Shown: positions 1-8,897 of the stretch, piece by piece
How the letters are laid out: each line of letters begins with the position of its first letter
Numbering within the stretch: the first letter of the stretch is position 1
NCBI GenBank assembly: GCA_963822695.1
Contig: CAWGJH010000008.1
Location: forward strand, 124,001-188,000
DNA length: 64,000 bases
DNA from: GCA-003244245 sp963822695
Lineage (GTDB): Bacteria > Actinomycetota > Actinomycetes > Mycobacteriales > Pseudonocardiaceae
Direction: 5' to 3'
Notes under the pieces: model-generated
The model's database searches: none
Seen by the model: only the letters and a program-made list of their open reading frames with translations
What the model was told of the DNA's origin: nothing
Made by a program: the position numbers and the translations under genes

Positions 1-2906
1 GCCAGAATGCGCCTATCGGGGTTGAATTCCACATCGTGACTGATGGCGGGTGGGGAAGAGATGAGGATCGGACCACTCGTGTTCCACAGTCTCACGATGT
101 GGTCGTCACCGGCAGTGGCTACGGTGTGCCCATCGGGGCTGAACGCCACGCTGATAATGGAACCAGTGTGCCCCCTGAAAATACCGACTGTCTGGTGGGT
201 GGCGATATCCCACAGTCGCGCGGTGCCATCGCCGCTGCCGGTGACCAGGGTGCGCCCGTCGGGGCTGAAGACTATCGCGGTGACGTTGCTGCTGTGGCCG
301 GTCAGGGCTGGGCCCAGGGGCATGGGGTGGCGAGGGTCGCGAACCTCCCACAGTCGCGCGGTGCTATTCGCGTTGGCGGTGGCCAGGGTGTGCCCGTCGG
401 GGCTGAACACCACTGCGTTGACGAAGCCAGTATTGCCGGTCAGGGGTGGGCCCAGGGGCGCGGGGTGGGTTAGGTCGGCCACGTTCCATAACCGCGCGGT
501 GCCATCTGCGCTGGCGGTGGCCAGAACACGATCGTCCGGACTGAACACCACTGTGGTGATGAGGCCGGTCAGTGTGGTGATCTGACGTCGGCTGGTCATG
601 TCCCACAGTCGGGCGGTGCCATCAGCGCCAGCGGTGACCAGAATGCGTCCATCATGACTGAACCCTGCCGAGGAGAGGGTGATGCCAGGGACACCGGGCA
701 GGGGAGCCAGCGGGCTGGGATGGAGCGGGTCGCTGACATCCCACAGTTGGGCGGTGCCGGCCGCGCCAGCGGTGACCAGAATGCGCCCGTCGGGGCTGAA
801 CTCCGCGTCGTGGATAGGGCCGGGGCCGTCGAGCGTGGTGATCTGGTGGTGACTGGCTAAATCCCATAGCCGCACGGTCCGGTCGTCGCTGGCGGTGGCC
901 AGGGTGTGTCCGTCGGGGTTGAACGCCACTTTGGTGATGGTGGCAGTGTGGCCGGTTAGTTGGCCGGTGAAGTACTGGGATTGCGCACTCAACAGCGCGC
1001 CGAGCGTCCCTGGCTCCTCTTGCAGGTGGTACGCCTCCACGGCCAATAACATCGCAGCGTCCGGGTGCGTGGCAGCCACGGACTGGGAAGTGGCCGTAAG
1101 CTGAGTAGCTCTCGCCAGGCGGCTCTGCCTATCCGCTTCGTGGTACTGCTGGAAGGCGATACCGCCGGCGAGAAGCGTCACAACCAGGGATATGACCAGC
1201 ACGCCCACTAATGCGTGGAGGCGTCGGGTACGGCGTTGTTCAGCGTGTTTCTCGTGGTGTTTTTGGTTGATGCTGGCGTCAAGGTAGGCCTGTTCTAACG
1301 CGCTGAGTTGGGCTTTGCGTCCGGGGTCGGTGGCCCAATCGTGGGCGATGGCCAGTCGGGAACCGCGATACAGCAGGGAGGGATCGCGGTTGTCGGCTTC
1401 CCAGGCTTCGGTGGCCTCGGAAAGTAGTTGGTGGGTGCGTAACCCAGCGCGGTCCGTGCTGATCCAGTCGGTCAGTCGGGGCCAGGCCCGCAGTAGGGCC
1501 TCGTGGGTGATCTCCACGTTGTCGGTGTCGAAGGTGAGCAGCCTGGCCCGGGCGAAGGTTTCCAGGACTTTGCTGGTCGCCTGGGTGGGGGCGGGCAGGG
1601 CCTGGAGCAATCGGTTGCGTGGGATTCGGTGGCGGAGCGCCTCGGTGTGGGTGTCCACCTGTACTAGGCGCAGGAGTATCTGTTGGGCGATGTGTTGCTC
1701 GGGCGGGCTGAGCCGTTTGTAGACGTGTTCGGCGGTCGTGGCGATCGCGCCACGGATTCCACCGGTGCGCTGATAGCCGGCCACGGTCAGCAGGTGGCCG
1801 GTGCGTTGCTGCCAGGTCGCGCGCAGCGCGTGCGCGAGCAGCGGCAACGCGCCCGGGTCATAGCCAGCTGTCTGAGTTCCGGGATTATGGCTCACCCCTA
1901 GATCGCGCAACAGCAACTCGACTAGGCCGGGCTCGACCTGTAGGCCTTCGGCCGCGGCCGGGCCGGTGATAATCGAGCGGAGTTGGTCGGGGCTCATCGG
2001 CCCCAGCGCTACCGGGGCCCGCACCGCGCTCAGCAGCTCCGGATACGTCAGGCAGTGGCCGTAGAAATCAGCTCGCACCCCGAGCACGACCACCACCACC
2101 CCGCTGTGCGCCGCGGTACCCAACGCGGTGATGAACGCCTGGCGCTCGACCTCCTGCTGGCACTCGGTGAAGGTTTCCTCGAACTGGTCCACGATCAGCA
2201 CGACCCGCGCTGAGCTGGATGTGTCCCCCTGTTTCCCAGCATGGGCAGCCACCGCGCTGGTGAGCAACGCAGCGAAGCGATCCGGATCAGCACTGGCCGC
2301 GACCTCCGCAGCCGGGTCGGCCCCGGCCTGTTCAGCGACCTGGGCAGCGAGGGTGGCCAGCGGATGCGCGCCCGGGGTGGTGACCACCACCGGCCACCCA
2401 CGCGAACCCGGCAACGCCCCACGAGCCAGGGCCGGGATCACCCCAGCGGCCAACAGCGAAGACTTCCCCGCCCCAGAGGGCGCCACCACCACCAACGGCC
2501 CACCCCCGGCAAGCCGATCATCAAGCCGGCCGAGCACCTCACTGATGGCCTGATCACGACCGAAAAACCACCGGGCCTCCGGCAGACCGAAAGCCACCAA
2601 CCCCGGATAAGGACAGACCTCGGTACCCGCCGGGTCGGGTTCCTCATCACCCGGTGCCAGACACCCAGCACGGGCAAGCAGCCTGACCAGCACACCCCCG
2701 GTCTGCAACACCTCATCACAGCGGCGGGCCATCTCCGGGGTCAGCCGTTTCTGCCCAGTCTCGATCTTGCTCAGGTAACCCTTGGTGTAGTTCACCTGGC
2801 GAGCCAACCCCGCCAGCGACACCTTCTGGTCGATACGCAAGCGGCGTAACTCGACCCCGACCGTACTCCAGGCCTGTTCCCCCGCCGAGTCAACGATGCC
2901 GTCCAT
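1..2906 (-). CDS. HTH - nSTAND ATPase - WD40 repeat protein, 3' end outside window
   Basis: Large multidomain signalling protein read from an ATG at 2906 (AGGTGACGGGGGG lies just upstream); the same frame stays open to position 3, at least 967 codons. An XRE-type helix-turn-helix covers about residues 17-70 (LSKIETGQKRLTP). It is followed by the junction PGLVAFGLPEARWFFGRD typical of novel-STAND NTPases, and a Walker A loop APSGAGKSS near residues 142-150. One membrane-like helix (LVGVLVISLVVTLLAGG) lies near residue 575. At least eight WD40 blades with the FSPDG signature are coded between 1 and 960. In this family the blades are thought to sense a ligand and the NTPase to act as a switch; the ligand is unknown. 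A 21-bp tandem repeat directly upstream could be its operator. Domain calls are secure, role is inference. Confidence 0.88.
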   Translation of the reverse strand, partial: MDGIVDSAGEQAWSTVGVELRRLRIDQKVSLAGLARQVNYTKGYLSKIETGQKRLTPEMARRCDEVLQTGGVLVRLLARAGCLAPGDEEPDPAGTEVCPYPGLVAFGLPEARWFFGRDQAISEVLGRLDDRLAGGGPLVVVAPSGAGKSSLLAAGVIPALARGALPGSRGWPVVVTTPGAHPLATLAAQVAEQAGADPAAEVAASADPDRFAALLTSAVAAHAGKQGDTSSSARVVLIVDQFEETFTECQQEVERQAFITALGTAAHSGVVVVVLGVRADFYGHCLTYPELLSAVRAPVALGPMSPDQLRSIITGPAAAEGLQVEPGLVELLLRDLGVSHNPGTQTAGYDPGALPLLAHALRATWQQRTGHLLTVAGYQRTGGIRGAIATTAEHVYKRLSPPEQHIAQQILLRLVQVDTHTEALRHRIPRNRLLQALPAPTQATSKVLETFARARLLTFDTDNVEITHEALLRAWPRLTDWISTDRAGLRTHQLLSEATEAWEADNRDPSLLYRGSRLAIAHDWATDPGRKAQLSALEQAYLDASINQKHHEKHAEQRRTRRLHALVGVLVISLVVTLLAGGIAFQQYHEADRQSRLARATQLTATSQSVAATHPDAAMLLAVEAYHLQEEPGTLGALLSAQSQYFTGQLTGHTATITKVAFNPDGHTLATASDDRTVRLWDLASHHQITTLDGPGPIHDAEFSPDGRILVTAGAAGTAQLWDVSDPLHPSPLAPLPGVPGITLSSAGFSHDGRILVTAGADGTARLWDMTSRRQITTLTGLITTVVFSPDDRVLATASADGTARLWNVADLTHPAPLGPPLTGNTGFVNAVVFSPDGHTLATANANSTARLWEVRDPRHPMPLGPALTGHSSNVTAIVFSPDGRTLVTGSGDGTARLWDIATHQTVGIFRGHTGSIISVAFSPDGHTVATAGDDHIVRLWNTSGPILISSPPAISHDVEFNPDRRIL

Positions 2907-2932
2907 GCCGAAGCCATCCCCCCGTCACCACA

Positions 2933-2969
2933 CCGTGGAGCGATCAACCTACGCCGTGGAGCGATCAAC
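2933..2969. repeat. 21-bp-spaced direct repeat, candidate operator
   Basis: The 16-mer CCGTGGAGCGATCAAC occurs at 2933-2948 and again at 2954-2969, a spacing of 21 bp (two helical turns). It sits 27 bp upstream of the start of the minus-strand HTH gene and 300 bp upstream of the plus-strand secreted-protein gene. Paired sites on one DNA face suit a dimeric regulator, perhaps the HTH protein itself. The rest of 2970-3250 shows no gene. Confidence 0.45.
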
Positions 2970-3269
2970 GGACGGGAAACCCCCCCGGTACCTGCGCAGG
3001 GCCGGGACATCCCAGCACCTCGAGCTCGAGGGGTCAACAGGCAGCGCCAGCAACGGGAGTGCCGCGAACCCACCATCGGGGCCACCATGGCGCTCCGCGC
3101 CAGCGCGACCACACAGATCGTGCGGGTCACCCACGAGTGCACTCCCCAACCGGTTTCCCGTCGCCCATCGAGATCAGTCAACCAGGAAACTCTCGACACC
3201 TAGCGCCACCACCCCACAGGATGCACGCATCCGAATCACCCCCCGGTTTTCGTGGAGGAGAAGGCGACG

Positions 3270-3623
3270 ATGTCGAACTTGTACCGCAAGCGTCTAGTCC
3301 CGCTGACGGCAACACTGAGTGCCATCGCCTGCGGTCTGCTAGGAGCGGGAGCGGGAACAGCCTCGGCGGGGACCAACGGGCAGCAAATCAACTACTACAG
3401 CCACTACGCGTATGCCCAGTGCACCACAGGAACGAACCAAAACGGTGACACGATCCGCAACTGTACCCAGTTACGGATCGGTTCCAACCCTGACCAAGGT
3501 TACTGGTGGGTCGGCCCAGTCACCATCACCTGGTACCACCCCGACCATACCTACATCTCAAGCATCTGCAACGTACCCCAATCACAGACCGGCGACTCCT
3601 TCACCTGCTACGAACCGTCATAA
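3270..3623 (+). CDS. Small secreted protein with two predicted disulfides
   Basis: 117-residue protein with a Sec signal peptide: basic start (MSNLYRKR), hydrophobic stretch, and a likely cleavage after ASA at residue 33. The ATG at 3270 is chosen because GGAGGAGAAGG lies 6-16 bases upstream; an in-frame ATG at 3252 lies upstream of that ribosome site. The mature part of about 84 residues is rich in Tyr, Asn and Gln and has four cysteines, enough for two disulfides. I recognise no family. It stands alone between the divergent WD40 gene and the SEFIR operon and may be unrelated to either. Confidence 0.7.
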   Translation: MSNLYRKRLVPLTATLSAIACGLLGAGAGTASAGTNGQQINYYSHYAYAQCTTGTNQNGDTIRNCTQLRIGSNPDQGYWWVGPVTITWYHPDHTYISSICNVPQSQTGDSFTCYEPS

Positions 3624-3725
3624 GCATCGACACTACTGGCTACAGTTCAACAAAGGAGGCACCGCGCCAGCAACGCACTACACCGAGGGTGGGGCCAAGC
3701 AATCCGGGAATTTACTCCGCCTCTG

Positions 3726-3839
3726 ATGTCAAGGGAAACAGAGAAGGAACCCCCGCTTGACGCCGCCCAAGGACTTTTGACGGATGGTGGCGAAAGGGGC
3801 ACGCGGATGAGTCTGTTGAAAAATCCGTCGCGGCGATGA
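3726..3839 (+). CDS. 37-residue charged peptide ORF, coupled to next ORF
   Basis: Short ORF MSRETEKEPP... ending KNPSRR. It is proposed because its stop overlaps the start of the next small ORF in an ATGA (3836-3839), the same overlap seen at the later junctions 5321, 7698 and 8894. Rich in Glu, Lys and Arg, no membrane segment, no recognised family. No clear ribosome site precedes the ATG, so the true start is uncertain. It could be the first gene of the SEFIR operon, or chance. Confidence 0.35.
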   Translation: MSRETEKEPPLDAAQGLLTDGGERGTRMSLLKNPSRR

Positions 3840-4036
3840 TAGCGTCTGCGGTAATTGTTCTAGGAATGATGATGGTGACTGCGCTCGCCGCGACCGCTGC
3901 GCCGATTGGCAAGTCTAGTGTATCGAGATTATCTGGAGCTGATGGCAGCCAGCTGCCTTGCGCTGCGACGGGATCGATGCGGTGGCGGATCACCGGCAGG
4001 TACACGGAGTTTAGTTTAGCGTCGTTGCCGCAATAA
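3836..4036 (+). CDS. 66-residue single-pass membrane or exported peptide
   Basis: ORF starting in the ATGA overlap with the preceding small ORF and ending 13 bases before the SEFIR gene. The N-terminus (MIASAVIVLGMMMVTALAATAAP) reads as a membrane helix or signal peptide with an AxA-like end; the remainder is a 40-residue tail with one cysteine. It has no recognised family. Its position inside a run of overlapping genes is the main argument that it is real; a membrane peptide at the head of an immune-type operon could be an anchor or inhibitor, which is speculation. Confidence 0.4.
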   Translation: MIASAVIVLGMMMVTALAATAAPIGKSSVSRLSGADGSQLPCAATGSMRWRITGRYTEFSLASLPQ

Positions 4037-4049
4037 GGAGAGCAATCTA

Positions 4050-5324
4050 GTGATCATGCACAGTCGGACAGTGACCCGAGGTGATGACGTGGTTGACGGT
4101 GGGCCTCTCGCGAGATCTTGCCGGGTCTTCCTCTCTTTCGCCCGGGAATCGCCGGAGCATGTCGAGCGCGTCTGGCAGCTGTACGAATTGCTCCGGGACA
4201 GCGGCGTGGATGCGCAAGCCGACTTCGTCGCAGCAGAGGAGCGGCAGGACTGGGCGCGTTGGATGCAGCAGCAGGTGTCTACAGCCGACCGTGTCCTCGT
4301 CATCGTGTCACCCGAGTACAAGCGGCGGTTCGAGGGCAGGGCCGCCCCGGGTACCGGGCGAGGGGTCCGGCACGAGGCGCGGTTCATCCGCGAGCACCTG
4401 TACGAAGATGAGGAAACTGGGATGCGGAAGTTCCTTCCAGTACTGCTCCCCGGGGCCACAGTGGCGGACATCCCGGATGTGTTCCAGCCGGCCTCCGCTA
4501 CGCATTACGTAGTCAGCAGTCTTACGCCCGAGGGTGTCCTACCCCTGTTACGGCTGCTCACGGGCCAGCCTGCGCGGGTGGAACAGCCGATGAAACCGGT
4601 TATCGTGTTGCCTGTTGAACAGAATGCCCCGGCTATCGCGCTGCGCTTGCTCGTCGGAACAGGCAGCCGGAGTGCGGACGACGAGTTGGCATGGCAGCTC
4701 GCGAGCTCGGCATGTCAACTCGCAGGAGTCTGCGCCGTCAACCTAGGCCTTGTGGCTGCTCCGGACGGCGTGGCCGCCGTTGTGCCGATGGTGTCCGGGC
4801 GGGACGTGCTGGGGCGCTGGATCCGTGCGCTGCACCAGCAGATCAGGGCGGTGAACGACAACCGCCGAGAGCCCCGTGTCCAGGCCCGGCTCGGCCTGCA
4901 CCGACGGGCGCCGAAGACAGGTGAAGAGGCAGATGGCAACCTCGCCGCAGTCCTCGTTACTTGCGAAACCGCCCGAATCATGCTTGGAGTCCACGCTGCT
5001 GATCTCGTCGTCGTAGCCTCAGACGAGTTCCACGAACTCGTCGCCAAGCGTGTCATGCGTTTCCCGGCCGTGTCGGCCTACCGCTCGTTCCCGATGGACC
5101 GCGCCGGTGGTAGACGCTGTTGGGTGGCCGTCGCCGGCCACTCGGTTTGTCCCGAACTGCCGCCGTCGGCGCAGTCGTCCGCTGGGCCAACTGCCAATGA
5201 CCTTGACGCTTCTTCCAGTGGCCCGTCCTTGCTGCGGGACAACTTCGGTCTGGTTGTCAAGCAGGGCGACAGGTCGAGATTCCATCTGGGCGACGTCTAC
5301 GGCCGGAAAGAGCGCACAAAATGA
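4050..5324 (+). CDS. SEFIR-domain protein with a degenerate cyclase-like C-terminal region
   Basis: 424 residues, starting at GTG 4050 behind AAGGAGAG. Residues 24-145 form a SEFIR (TIR-like) domain: RVFLSFARESPEH at the first strand, RVLVIVSPEYKRRFEG, then GVRHEARFIREHLYED and KFLPVLLPG. SEFIR domains are STAND partners in prokaryotic conflict systems and adaptors in eukaryotic IL-17 signalling. Residues 185-375 follow the spacing of class III nucleotide cyclase-like domains (ARLGLHRR, NLAAVLVTCETARIML, LVVVASDEFHELV, CWVAVAG), but the metal-binding Asp pair is not evident, so activity is doubtful. The tail ends RFHLGDVY (410-417), echoed in the next protein. It overlaps the next gene by ATGA. 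SEFIR is secure; the cyclase-like call is inference. Confidence 0.8.
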   Translation: MIMHSRTVTRGDDVVDGGPLARSCRVFLSFARESPEHVERVWQLYELLRDSGVDAQADFVAAEERQDWARWMQQQVSTADRVLVIVSPEYKRRFEGRAAPGTGRGVRHEARFIREHLYEDEETGMRKFLPVLLPGATVADIPDVFQPASATHYVVSSLTPEGVLPLLRLLTGQPARVEQPMKPVIVLPVEQNAPAIALRLLVGTGSRSADDELAWQLASSACQLAGVCAVNLGLVAAPDGVAAVVPMVSGRDVLGRWIRALHQQIRAVNDNRREPRVQARLGLHRRAPKTGEEADGNLAAVLVTCETARIMLGVHAADLVVVASDEFHELVAKRVMRFPAVSAYRSFPMDRAGGRRCWVAVAGHSVCPELPPSAQSSAGPTANDLDASSSGPSLLRDNFGLVVKQGDRSRFHLGDVYGRKERTK

Positions 5325-7411
5325 GCACCGACGCTCCCGCGCCTAGCCCGGATAGTTCGACCCCAGCGCCGGCTGCGGCGCAGCCGAACCCGGTGGACCC
5401 CCATCACTGCGCCGACCCGAACAGGAGAGATGGCGGACAAACATCAGGTGTCGATGAGGCCTTTTTCCGCGACTCAACAATGGGGTTCGACGGGCAGGAC
5501 GCGGACGCTTACGACCGGGGACACCGGACCTTCCGGCCAGGAGTCGAGGCGTCCGTCAGCGGTGGCGAGGGCCAGCGGGTACACATCGGTCACCAGTACC
5601 ACTACTACGTGGGACGTGCCGGCGCGACGACGCCAGGCCCGGTGCGTCCCGAGATGCTCGAGACCGTCCGGGACCGTTACGTCGAGGTGAGCGGTTACCT
5701 GGACATGCTTGAGGTGCTGCGCGGGCGCAGGTTCCTGATGCTCGGCGGCACACCAGCTACCGGCCGGTCCACGACTGCGCTACACCTCCTCGATGAGTTG
5801 GCCAGGGGCGACGTGTCGATGCTGGACGCCGCTGCTGATTTGCGCACTATCGGTGATGACGATCTCGAATGTGGCAGTGGCTATCTCGGCGAACTGACCG
5901 AAGGTGGCGCAGCATTCACCGAGAACCAAGCCGATCGGCTGGCGGACCTGCTAGCGCGGTGCGACTGCTATCTGATTCTCGTCGTAACGCCCGACCACGT
6001 GCGCAGCGAGTCCTTTCAGGTGTACGGCCTGGAGTGCCCGCCGCCGGGCGCCGACGAACTGCTTGACCGGCATATTAGCGTGCAGCTGAACCCCACCGAT
6101 CCCGAGGATCTGCAGGACAGGCTTACCGCGCTCGCAGCCTCGCCGAGGCTGCGAGCCGCCCTCGGTCCGAGGCCCAGTGTCGCCGAGACCGTGCGGTTCG
6201 CCGGACTGCTCGTCGCTCACGGACGCGATGAGCTCACACTCCAGCAGGTCGAAGCTGCATGCGGCGGCTTCATCCAGCATCAAGTGATCGAGTGGTTCGG
6301 TGCTCTGCCTCGCGCAGCCCGTGGCGACGCTGCGGAGCGAGTGACGCGGCTGGCTGGGTTCCAACTGGCGCTTGCGGTCTTCAACGAGATGTCTCGCAGC
6401 GTTGTGGCGCAAGCGGGCGAGGACCTGGCGGTCCGGCTCATCAAGACCGTCCATCCGCAGCGGAAGCCGGGCCGACCACTGTCCGCCGACCTTGATGTCA
6501 TGTTGCTGGACGCTATTCGCGCGCACACCGTGGAGGGCCACACCCGCTACAGCTTCGGATCGGTTGCCACCAGCTTCGTGTGCTTCCGGGATGATCGCTA
6601 TCCCCAGGTCGTGCTCAGCCACGTCTGGCAGCAGCATCACAATATGCGACCGCCGCTGAGCAGTTGGCTCCGGGATCTTGCCCTAGCCCCGCAGCTCTAT
6701 GTGCGGACGTGCGCCGCACAGGCTGCCGGGGTGCTCTGCTGGGTGGATTTCTCGAAAACCTTCAACGACCTCGTCTGGCCAGCCGCCCGTGCTGAGACGC
6801 CTGAAGATTCCTCAGATTCCTCAGAGCCGGACGTCCCGTGGAAGTGTCGCTGGTTCGCGGCGTTGGCGCTAGACCAGGCGTCCCAGGACGACCGCTTGCG
6901 GGCTGTGGTTGAAGGCATTCTCCGGGAGTGGCGGCGCCAGGGCAGCCACTCCGAGCGATGCACCGCCGCGATCGCTCTCGGGTACGAACTGGGACACCGG
7001 TCGGTCGAGGCATCCCTCGACGAGTTAAGGATCATCGGCACGCCGCAGGAACTCGATGACCGGTCGCCTCTCAACAAGGCCGCCTTAGCCCAGCACAAGG
7101 ATCTGATCTGGGTCGCGGGGCTGAGCATCGCGCGACTGTTCGCCACCGGCGCGCGGCACCCAGTTCTCACCCGTTTATCCCACTGGATCGAACGCAGGGA
7201 GTACCCGGAGCGCCGTGGGCGCCCGGAACGCAAGAGCCTCCAGCTACTGGCCCTGCAGGCTGTCCTTCTGATGGCGGACCTGAGGGTCTTCTCGCTGTCG
7301 GAACGGCAGTTCGCCGGAATACGCCTAGCGGACCGTCGTTTCCGCAACGCTTCGAGGAGCGCCGTAGATGGCCGCTACTGCTGGCACTGCTGGATGACGA
7401 TCCGTCTCTAG
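5321..7411 (+). CDS. STAND-like NTPase with alpha-helical repeats (frame broken near 7335)
   Basis: Starts in the ATGA overlap with the SEFIR gene. The Pro/Ala-rich, disordered N-terminus leads to RVHIGHQY (86-93), then a P-loop region FLMLGGTPATGRSTT (138-152) with Arg where most P-loops have Lys, and CYLILVVTPD as a likely Walker B strand. The C-terminal half is alpha-helical and resembles the repeat scaffolds of STAND proteins. The open frame stops at 7411, but the adjacent frame carries convincing coding sequence to 7701 (see next entry); loss of one C in GACCCGTCG near 7334 would explain it. The intact protein would have about 793 residues. Likely a sensor-switch for the SEFIR partner; ligand unknown. 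Confidence 0.75.
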   Translation: MSTDAPAPSPDSSTPAPAAAQPNPVDPHHCADPNRRDGGQTSGVDEAFFRDSTMGFDGQDADAYDRGHRTFRPGVEASVSGGEGQRVHIGHQYHYYVGRAGATTPGPVRPEMLETVRDRYVEVSGYLDMLEVLRGRRFLMLGGTPATGRSTTALHLLDELARGDVSMLDAAADLRTIGDDDLECGSGYLGELTEGGAAFTENQADRLADLLARCDCYLILVVTPDHVRSESFQVYGLECPPPGADELLDRHISVQLNPTDPEDLQDRLTALAASPRLRAALGPRPSVAETVRFAGLLVAHGRDELTLQQVEAACGGFIQHQVIEWFGALPRAARGDAAERVTRLAGFQLALAVFNEMSRSVVAQAGEDLAVRLIKTVHPQRKPGRPLSADLDVMLLDAIRAHTVEGHTRYSFGSVATSFVCFRDDRYPQVVLSHVWQQHHNMRPPLSSWLRDLALAPQLYVRTCAAQAAGVLCWVDFSKTFNDLVWPAARAETPEDSSDSSEPDVPWKCRWFAALALDQASQDDRLRAVVEGILREWRRQGSHSERCTAAIALGYELGHRSVEASLDELRIIGTPQELDDRSPLNKAALAQHKDLIWVAGLSIARLFATGARHPVLTRLSHWIERREYPERRGRPERKSLQLLALQAVLLMADLRVFSLSERQFAGIRLADRRFRNASRSAVDGRYCWHCWMTIRL

Positions 7412-7701
7412 CAGATCCAGTCTCGCACCTTCTCTGCCAGACACTGCGCAGCGCAGTTCGCGAGATGTTCTTGAAAAAGCTCGGCTCCTGGATGCAGACC
7501 GCGCAGGAGGATCCAGCGTGCCTCGCTGTCCTCGTCAACCTGCTGCCCAACCTCGTCGAGGACGGATCCGACCGGGCCCGCCTGCTGGACCTCGTCCGCC
7601 GCCGTCAGCTTGCCTGGGCAGATGCTTTGCACCCAGAGGTGGCTGAGCAACTGGCGGAGACGCTGAGATGTGCTGCGACCGGGAAGAAGGGATACGGATG
7701 A
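7335..7701 (+). other. Frame-shifted C-terminus of the STAND-like NTPase
   Basis: Reading one base back from the previous frame gives PSFPQRFEERRRWPLLLALL, then about 100 further residues of leucine-rich helix ending TLRCAATGKKGYG, without a stop until 7701. That stop (TGA 7699-7701) overlaps the next start (ATG 7698) in the same ATGA arrangement as the other junctions of the operon, which argues that this is the authentic end of the protein. A one-base deletion or sequencing error near 7334 is the simplest reading. Confidence 0.75.
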
Positions 7702-8897
7702 ACGACACTGATGCACAGCAGCCCACCGAACCACCGGGGAAGGCGGACAAACTAGCGACAGCACGTGATCAGGCTGTTGGTAAGAACGCTAACGGCCGCC
7801 GGTGGTGCGGCGGTAGAGACCACCGGGACGACGGTGGCGGTTCCGGCCACCACGACGATACACGCCACGACTCCTCATCCTTCCAACTCATTCTGAGTGA
7901 ACGAGCGCTGGGCCGCTTCGAGTTGCTTTGTCAGCGGCACCGCGCGCGAGCGCGGACGGGGTTGGTGCTGGTCAACAGTCGGGGTGAGTACCACTCGTTT
8001 CCCGAACGGCGGCCGACAATGGGGGAGCTGCTGTGGAAGGGCACGGGCACGCTATACGAGGTTGACATGGGACGGCACTGGACTAGCCTTGAATTCGATC
8101 TACCGAGTCGTGAGGAGGCGTTCCCGTTCCATGCGATCGTCGATGTCGAGTGGTGCGTGATCAACCCGACTAAGGTCGTCAGGGACGGCGTGAACGACGT
8201 CCGCGAGTCGCTCTCACCGTCCCTTCGCCACCAGCTCAGCACGATCACCCGCCAGTTCGATGTGGAGGACACGGCGGCCGCAGAAAAAGCGGCGTTCAAA
8301 TGGTTAACTGATCACTCGATCGGTTGCGAGTACGGCCTGCAGAGTCGCGCGTTCCTCCGGATGCGGATGGACGACCCGACTGTCACTCACGTAGCAGCAA
8401 TTCGGGAGGTGCGACGCAAGATTGAGTTGGAGCCTGGGACTCAGGAGCTGAATCTGCGCCGCGAGGAGTCGGCCATCACTCTCCTCACCAGACGCGTTGA
8501 ATTTTACCGTGACATCATCCTCGATGGCGACTGCGACCAGTTCGCGCTGCAGCTCGCGCAGAATCCACACGAGGTAGGGACGGTCATCCAAATGTTGCGC
8601 GACGAGCGCCACGGAAAACTCCGGACCACCACCGATTTTGTGACTCGCTTGCTTGATTCCGGCGCCATCGAGCGTCACGATATCTACGACCAGGTGCGGA
8701 CGTTGCTAGACTGGTTGAAGGAGTCCACCGATACCATCATCCGAGGTCCGGAGCGGCCTGCAAGGATTCTGGTCCAGCGCGACTCCGATGAATTTCCCCC
8801 TACGGACGTTCCTGAGTCTGATCCGCCCGACTCGCTTCCGGTTGACCCGGTGCGGCCACCCGGAGACGCACCCACTCACGGCGCAGGAAAGCTATGA
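7698..8897 (+). CDS. SPFH (band-7) -like protein of the SEFIR operon
   Basis: 399 residues from the ATG that overlaps the preceding stop; GGAAGAAGGG lies just upstream. After a disordered His/Asp/Gly-rich head (residues 1-60) comes a domain with the strand-helix order of SPFH/prohibitin proteins: FHAIVDVEWCVINPTKVV, then a helix with a dynamin-like DVRESLSPSLRHQLSTITRQ, then GLQSRAFLRMRMDDPTV. A helical segment and a Pro/Asp-rich tail follow. No membrane helix is seen in it, but the next gene encodes one, so the pair may form a membrane platform. The SPFH call rests on pattern, not on a search; the alternative is an unnamed operon-specific family. Confidence 0.6.
   Translation: MNDTDAQQPTEPPGKADKLATARDQAVGKNANGRRWCGGRDHRDDGGGSGHHDDTRHDSSSFQLILSERALGRFELLCQRHRARARTGLVLVNSRGEYHSFPERRPTMGELLWKGTGTLYEVDMGRHWTSLEFDLPSREEAFPFHAIVDVEWCVINPTKVVRDGVNDVRESLSPSLRHQLSTITRQFDVEDTAAAEKAAFKWLTDHSIGCEYGLQSRAFLRMRMDDPTVTHVAAIREVRRKIELEPGTQELNLRREESAITLLTRRVEFYRDIILDGDCDQFALQLAQNPHEVGTVIQMLRDERHGKLRTTTDFVTRLLDSGAIERHDIYDQVRTLLDWLKESTDTIIRGPERPARILVQRDSDEFPPTDVPESDPPDSLPVDPVRPPGDAPTHGAGKL

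Noticed and set aside
43..2849. Plus-strand and other minus-strand frames of 70-200 codons across the first 2.9 kb
   Set aside because: They are shadows of the WD40-STAND gene; their sequences are Arg/Pro/Ser-rich without domain signal, while the minus frame gives HTH, P-loop and WD40 repeats.
2933..2969. CRISPR array
   Set aside because: Only two repeat units with a 5-bp gap; the same holds for the repeats at 23536 and 24665. No cas genes.
7325..7345. Programmed frameshift in the STAND-like gene
   Set aside because: No slippery heptamer or following stem-loop could be seen; loss of one C explains it.
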